In this document: piece by piece, positions 59,348-64,000 of the stretch
Numbering within the stretch: position 1 is the first letter of the stretch
Layout: each line of letters begins with the position of its first letter
DNA from: Phreatobacter stygius
Lineage (GTDB): Bacteria; Pseudomonadota; Alphaproteobacteria; Rhizobiales; Phreatobacteraceae
DNA length: 64,000 nt
Reading direction: 5' to 3'
NCBI RefSeq assembly: GCF_005144885.1
Contig: NZ_CP039690.1
Coordinates: 6,374,873-6,438,872, forward strand
The notes under the pieces: generated by a model
The model's input: only the letters and a program-made list of their open reading frames with translations
What the model was told of the DNA's origin: nothing
The model's database searches: none
Translations under genes and position numbers: made by a program

Positions 59348-61447
59348 CTAACCCGCCTTGACGAGGCGGATCGCCTCGTCGCGGCCGAACAGATAGAGCA
59401 GGTCGCGCAGCGCCTCGCCGCGCTCGGTCGTCAGTTTCGGATCGGTCTCGATGACCAGCTTGGCGTCGTTGCGGGCGGTTTCCAGGAGCCCGCCATGGTG
59501 TTCCAGCCGGGCGAGGCGAAAACCCGGCATGCCCGACTGCTTGGTGCCCAGCACATCGCCTTCGCCGCGCAGTTTCAGGTCTTCCTCGGCGATCCGGAAG
59601 CCGTCCTCGGTCTCGCGCATGATGTCAAGCCGCTTGCGGGCGACCTCGCCGAGCGGGCCCTTGTAGAGCAGGATGCAGGTCGAGGCGGTCTCGCCGCGGC
59701 CGATCCGTCCGCGCAATTGATGCAGCTGGGCGAGCCCGAAGCGCTCGGCATGATCGATCACCATGACCGAGGCCTGGGGCACGTCGACGCCAACCTCGAT
59801 CACCGTGGTGGCGACCAAAAGCCGGCTGTCGCCACGCTGGAAGCGCAGCATCGCGGCATCCTTGTCGGCGCCCTTCATCTGGCCGTGGATCAGGTCGACC
59901 TTGTCGCCGAACCGCTGGCCAAGCGTGGCGAAACGCTCCTCGGCCGCGGCCATGTCGGTCTCCTCGCTCTCGGCGACCAGCGGACAGACCCAATAGACCT
60001 GCCGTCCGGCGTCGAGCGCCCGGCCGATGCCGTCGACCACCTCGGCGAGCCGGTCGAGCGCGATGATGCGGGTGTCGACCGGTTTCCGGCCGGCCGGCTT
60101 TTCGGTCAGCTGGGACGAATCCATGTCGCCGAAATAGGTCAGCACCAGCGTGCGCGGGATCGGCGTCGCGGTCATGACAAGCAGATCGACAGCCTCGCCC
60201 TTGGCGGCCAGCGCCAGCCGCTGATGCACGCCGAACCGGTGCTGCTCGTCGATCACGGCGAGGCCGAGATCGCGGAAACGCACGCTGTCCTGGAACAGGG
60301 CATGGGTGCCGACGACGATGGCGATCTCGCCCGATTCGAGCCGCGCCAGGATGCGCGCACGCTCCTGGCCCTTTTCCCGGCCGGTCAGGATCGCGATCTC
60401 CAGGCCGGATTGGCCGGTCAGCGCGGTCAGCGTCTTGGCGTGCTGGCGGGCGAGGATTTCGGTTGGTGCCATCAGGGCGGACTGGCGGCCGACCTCGGCC
60501 GCCGCCGCGCAGGCCATCAGCGCGACCACCGTCTTGCCCGACCCGACATCGCCCTGCAGCAGGCGCAGCATGCGGGTCTCGGCCGACATGTCCGAGGCGA
60601 TCTCGGCGGCCGCGCGGCGCTGCGAGCCGGTCAGTTCGAACGGCAGGCCCGCCTCGATGCGCGCCCGGACCGTGCCGTCGCCGACATTGCGCCGCCCGGC
60701 CGGACGGCGCAGATTGGCGCGCACCAGGCCGAGCGCCAGCTGGTTGGCCAGCAATTCGTCATAGGCAAGCCTGGACCAGGCCGGTCCCTCGGGCGCGAAA
60801 TCGTCCAGGTCGCGCGGGGCGTGGACGCTCCGCAGCGCCGTGCCGAAGTCGGGCCAGGCCCGCCGGTCGATGAGGTGCCGGTCCTGCCATTCCGGCAGTT
60901 TCGGCAGCCTGGCCAGCGCCGCGTCGCCGGCGCGCCGGATCAGCGCCGAGCCGAGACCCTCGGTCATCGGATAGACCGGCTCGATCAGCGGCATGGTGGC
61001 GAACTGTTCCGCCGTCACCACCCGGTCGGGGTGGACCATCTGGCGCATGCCGTCGAACAGTTCGATCGTGCCGGAGACGATGCGCGTCTCGCCGACCGGG
61101 CAAAGCTCCTCGATCCGGGCGCGGTGGGCATGGAACCAGACCAGCGTCAGGTCGCCGGTATGGTCGGAGCACTGGACCCGATAGGGCGCGCGCGATTTGC
61201 CTGGCGGGGCGGGGCGGTGGCGGTCGATGCTCACCTCGACCGTGACGATCTGGCCGGCCTGGGCCTCGGCGAGCGTCGGCCGGGCCCGCCGGTCGATCAG
61301 GCCGGAGGGCAGGTGGAACAGGAGATCGGCGACGCGCGGCGGGCCGTCGGTGTCGAGAAGCCTGGCGAACAGCGCTTCGAGCTTCGGGCCGACGCCTTTC
61401 AGCGTGCCGATCGGGGCAAACAGGGGGTCGAGTCGCGTGGGACGCAT
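59348..61447 (-). CDS. recG: ATP-dependent DNA helicase RecG
   Basis: Helicase of 699 residues that remodels stalled replication forks and Holliday junctions. The wedge/OB domain comes first (LKGVGPKLEALFARLL, then LTLVWFHAHRARIEE). Helicase motifs follow: Walker A GDVGSGKTVVALMAC, DEQHRFG (DExH-type box), TATPIPRTL, QVYWVCPLVAESEE, GRIGRGETASTCILL. ATG at 61447. Divergent from sdhE-mfd. Confidence 0.95.
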   Translation of the reverse strand: MRPTRLDPLFAPIGTLKGVGPKLEALFARLLDTDGPPRVADLLFHLPSGLIDRRARPTLAEAQAGQIVTVEVSIDRHRPAPPGKSRAPYRVQCSDHTGDLTLVWFHAHRARIEELCPVGETRIVSGTIELFDGMRQMVHPDRVVTAEQFATMPLIEPVYPMTEGLGSALIRRAGDAALARLPKLPEWQDRHLIDRRAWPDFGTALRSVHAPRDLDDFAPEGPAWSRLAYDELLANQLALGLVRANLRRPAGRRNVGDGTVRARIEAGLPFELTGSQRRAAAEIASDMSAETRMLRLLQGDVGSGKTVVALMACAAAAEVGRQSALMAPTEILARQHAKTLTALTGQSGLEIAILTGREKGQERARILARLESGEIAIVVGTHALFQDSVRFRDLGLAVIDEQHRFGVHQRLALAAKGEAVDLLVMTATPIPRTLVLTYFGDMDSSQLTEKPAGRKPVDTRIIALDRLAEVVDGIGRALDAGRQVYWVCPLVAESEETDMAAAEERFATLGQRFGDKVDLIHGQMKGADKDAAMLRFQRGDSRLLVATTVIEVGVDVPQASVMVIDHAERFGLAQLHQLRGRIGRGETASTCILLYKGPLGEVARKRLDIMRETEDGFRIAEEDLKLRGEGDVLGTKQSGMPGFRLARLEHHGGLLETARNDAKLVIETDPKLTTERGEALRDLLYLFGRDEAIRLVKAG

Positions 61448-61570
61448 GGCGGCAATGTATAGCGGCTTTCCGACGCTGACAGCGGGGGCGAGCTTTGCTA
61501 GGACAACGGCCGAACCGGGCGGCGCGCAGAAGCGTCCCCGGCTTTCGCCGTTTCGCCCCGGAGCCTGCCC

Positions 61571-61870
61571 ATGACCGGAACCACCCGTTCCAGCGCCGAT
61601 CTCGATCCGCGCCGCCGCAAGATCCTGTTTCGGTCCTGGCACCGCGGCACGCGCGAGATGGACCTGATCATGGGCCGTTTCGCCGATGTCCATATTGGCA
61701 CCCTGACGGAGGCCGAGCTCGACGATTACGAGCGGCTGATCGAGGTGCCGGACCGCGACCTGTTCGCCTGGGTGACCGACAAGGCGTCGACGCCGGCCAA
61801 TTACGACACGAGCGTCTTCCGGTCGCTGAAAACATTCCACTCGGAAGGCAAGGGAGCCTGGCGCGGCTGA
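61571..61870 (+). CDS. sdhE: SdhE, succinate dehydrogenase assembly factor 2
   Basis: Small flavinylation factor of 99 residues. The RGTREMDLIMGRFA motif (about 25-38) is the signature, followed by LIEVPDRDLFAWVTD. It helps attach FAD to SdhA. The stop TGA overlaps the mfd ATG (TGATG). Confidence 0.92.
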   Translation: MTGTTRSSADLDPRRRKILFRSWHRGTREMDLIMGRFADVHIGTLTEAELDDYERLIEVPDRDLFAWVTDKASTPANYDTSVFRSLKTFHSEGKGAWRG

Positions 61871-64000
61871 TGGCCAAACGATCCCCCGCTGACGTCGTTG
61901 CTTCGCGCGGCCGCCTGACCCTCGCCGGCGTGCCGCAGGGCTTCGACGCGCTCGTCATTGCCGATCTGGCGCGCCAGTTGCACGCCAAGGGCGACCAGGC
62001 CTCGCCCGAACTGGTGGTCGTCTGCCGCGACGGCCCGCGCATGCAGGCACTGGAATCGGCGCTCGGCTTTTTCGCCCCCGGCATCGAAATCCTGACACTG
62101 CCGGCCTGGGACTGCCAGCCCTATGACCGCGCTTCGCCGAATGGGGCGATCATGGCGCGGCGCATGCTGACGCTGTCGAGGCTCGCCCGCATCACCGGCC
62201 GGGCGACGCCGGCCATCGTGCTGACCACCATCAACGCGGCGCTGCAGCGCCTGCCGGCCAAGGGCCTGCTGGCGGCGCAATCGCTGTCGGCGGCGGCCGG
62301 CAACGTGCTGTCCATGGCCAATCTGTCGGCCTGGCTCGAGAACAACGGCTATATGCGCACCTCCACCGTGCGCGAGGTGGGCGAATATGCCGTGCGCGGC
62401 GGCATTCTGGATCTTTATCCGCCGGGCCTCGACGCGCCGATCCGGCTCGATTTCTTCGGCGATACGCTGGAATCGATCCGCGCCTTCGATCCCGAGACCC
62501 AGCGCACCACCGGCCAGTTGAAGCGGCTCGACCTGGTGCCGACCTCGGAGGTGCAGATCACCACCGAGACCATGGTGAAGTTCCGGCTGGCCTATGTCCG
62601 CGCCTTCGGCGGCTCGACCAAGGGCGACGCGCTCTATGAGGCCGTGTCCGAGGGCCGCCGGCATCCCGGCGTCGAGCATTGGCTGCCGCTGTTCCACGAC
62701 CGGCTGGACACGATCTTCGACTATTTGCCCGGCAGCGGCGTGGTGCTGGACGGCCTGGTCGAGGAGGCCGCCAAGGAGCGCCTGACGACGGTCGCCGACT
62801 ATTACGATGCACGCAAGACGGCGCTCGACCACAATGCCGGCGGCGTCACCTACAAGCCCTTGCCGCCCGACCAGCTCTATCTGACGGCGGATGAATGGGA
62901 TCGCCGCCGCAATGGCGAGGCGGTGGTCAAGCTGTCGGCCTTCGCGCTCGCCGGCGCCTCCGACGGCGCTCTGATCGATCTCGAGGGGCGGCGCGGCCAT
63001 TCCTTCGCGGCCGAGCGCGCCGACGAGAACGCCAATGTCTTCGACGCGGTGGTGGGCCATATCGCTGCCTTGCGCAAAGACCGCAAGCGCGTCGTCGTGG
63101 CGGCCTGGTCGGACGGCTCGCGCGACCGCCTGTTGCAGATTCTCGGCGATCACGACCTGAAGGCCGCCCGTCCCGTGGCGAGCTGGGCTGCCGCCCAGGC
63201 GCTGCGCGGCGACGAGATCGCGCTCGCCGTGCTCGGCATCGAGGAAGGCTTCGAGACGCCCGACATCGCCGTCATCGGCGAACAGGACATTCTCGGCGAC
63301 CGGCTGGTGCGTGCGCAAAAGAAGCGCAAGCGTGCCCAGGATTTCATCGCCGAGGCGACCAGCCTGTCGGCCGGCGACCTGGTTGTCCATGTCGACCACG
63401 GCATCGGCCGGTTCATTGGCCTGCGCACGGTGACGGCGGCGGGCGCTCCGCATGACTGCGTCGAGATCCATTATGCCGGCGGCGACAAGCTGTTCCTGCC
63501 GGTCGAAAATATCGAGCTCCTGTCCCGTTACGGCTCGGAAGATGCCGAGGCGCAGCTCGACAAGCTCGGCGGCGGCGCCTGGCAGGCGCGCAAGGCCCGG
63601 CTGAAGAAGCGCATCCTGGAAATGGCCGGCGAGCTGATCAAGATCGCCGCCGCTCGCGCCCTGCGCGAGGCGCCGAAGCTGGTGGCGCCCGACGGCGCCT
63701 ATGACGAATTCGCCGCGCGCTTCCCTTATGACGAGACCGACGACCAGGCCGGCGCCATCGACGCGGTGCTGGAAGATCTCGGTTCCGGCAAGCCGATGGA
63801 TCGCCTGATCTGCGGCGATGTCGGCTTCGGCAAGACCGAGGTGGCGCTGCGTGCCGCCTTTGCCTCGGTCATGAACGGCAAGCAGGTGGCGGTGGTGGTG
63901 CCGACCACGCTGCTCGCCCGCCAGCATTTCAAGACCTTCACCGAACGGTTCAAGGGCTTGCCGATCAATATTGCCCAGGCCTCGCGCATGGTCGGCTCGG
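61870..64000 (+). CDS. mfd: Mfd, transcription-repair coupling factor (3' part beyond window)
   Basis: Large DNA translocase that removes stalled RNA polymerase and recruits UvrABC. The first 710 codons are present. UvrB-like domain 1 (LTLPAWDCQPYDRASP, REVGEYAVRGGILDLYPPG), the RNA-polymerase-interacting domain with GDLVVHVDHGIGRFIGL, and the start of the helicase domain with Walker A CGDVGFGKTEVALRAAF (about 660) are visible. The remainder and the C-terminal TRCF domain lie outside. It is translationally coupled to sdhE. Confidence 0.95.
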   Translation, partial: MAKRSPADVVASRGRLTLAGVPQGFDALVIADLARQLHAKGDQASPELVVVCRDGPRMQALESALGFFAPGIEILTLPAWDCQPYDRASPNGAIMARRMLTLSRLARITGRATPAIVLTTINAALQRLPAKGLLAAQSLSAAAGNVLSMANLSAWLENNGYMRTSTVREVGEYAVRGGILDLYPPGLDAPIRLDFFGDTLESIRAFDPETQRTTGQLKRLDLVPTSEVQITTETMVKFRLAYVRAFGGSTKGDALYEAVSEGRRHPGVEHWLPLFHDRLDTIFDYLPGSGVVLDGLVEEAAKERLTTVADYYDARKTALDHNAGGVTYKPLPPDQLYLTADEWDRRRNGEAVVKLSAFALAGASDGALIDLEGRRGHSFAAERADENANVFDAVVGHIAALRKDRKRVVVAAWSDGSRDRLLQILGDHDLKAARPVASWAAAQALRGDEIALAVLGIEEGFETPDIAVIGEQDILGDRLVRAQKKRKRAQDFIAEATSLSAGDLVVHVDHGIGRFIGLRTVTAAGAPHDCVEIHYAGGDKLFLPVENIELLSRYGSEDAEAQLDKLGGGAWQARKARLKKRILEMAGELIKIAAARALREAPKLVAPDGAYDEFAARFPYDETDDQAGAIDAVLEDLGSGKPMDRLICGDVGFGKTEVALRAAFASVMNGKQVAVVVPTTLLARQHFKTFTERFKGLPINIAQASRMVGS

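Noticed and set aside
59174-61462. A 762-codon plus-strand frame
   Set aside because: Antisense to recG; recG carries all helicase motifs.
61801-63927. A 708-codon minus-strand frame
   Set aside because: Antisense to mfd, which has the Walker A and RNA-polymerase-interaction segments.

Overview
This is a GC-rich bacterial chromosome segment. The mix of genes points to an alphaproteobacterium of the order Hyphomicrobiales: housekeeping -35/-10 pairs of the TTGGCA/CTATCT type, Sox genes with Tat-type leaders, SdhE next to mfd, a DUF2585 membrane protein, Bug-type binding proteins and several inverted-repeat elements of the kind common in rhizobial relatives. The genus is not determined. No prophage, transposase, rRNA or CRISPR array was seen.

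Layout. 1-4.5 kb: a truncated SDR, a BtuB-like TonB receptor behind a cobalamin riboswitch, a Tat-exported MBL-fold hydrolase and tRNA-Thr. 4.7-8.4 kb: the most unusual region, eight tandem small secreted paralogues in five minus-strand transcription units. All five units have near-identical promoters with exactly 17 bp spacing. Four of the five end in the same CGCCGGGG/CCCCGGCG terminator stem, and the neighbouring MFS gene has that stem too. 8.7-12.4 kb: MFS transporter, secreted protein, rlmB, tRNA-Tyr. 12.6-22.3 kb: a peptidoglycan-binding/M35-like metallopeptidase, then surface-glycan genes (HAD-UbiA fusion, GtrA, GT-C-like membrane protein, O-antigen ligase, GH10 glycanase, two acyltransferases).

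22.5-38 kb: methionine aminopeptidase, a hydroxyisobutyrate-dehydrogenase-type enzyme opposite a LacI regulator, DoxX opposite a LysR regulator, and an organic-acid catabolic cluster (two orphan Bug receptors, HpaI aldolase, cupin, DUF6282 hydrolase, IclR, quinone oxidoreductase, two-subunit fumarase/tartrate dehydratase, malate/lactate dehydrogenase). 38.4-42.1 kb: EmrAB-type efflux pump opposite its TetR regulator, with two identical 16-bp operators. 42-43 kb: DUF2585 protein and a ribbon-helix-helix regulator.

43.0-56.0 kb: a thiosulfate-oxidation (Sox) cluster. The minus strand carries soxY-Z-B-C-D, a SoxE/FccA-like cytochrome, a DsrE-like protein, soxF and a class I cytochrome c. The plus strand carries soxA-X and soxS-R-T, soxV is divergent from soxS, and a SoxH-like hydrolase follows. 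Together these would bind thiosulfate to SoxYZ, oxidise it through SoxAX, SoxB and SoxCD, supply reductant through SoxV/SoxS, import sulfur through SoxT, and sense persulfide through SoxR. Two oddities: soxZ has an apparent one-base deletion at its 5' end, and soxD encodes only one haem domain. 56.3-64 kb: tRNA-Lys, an SDR, a hypothetical protein, a PfkB kinase, DUF454, recG, sdhE and the start of mfd, which is cut by the window edge.
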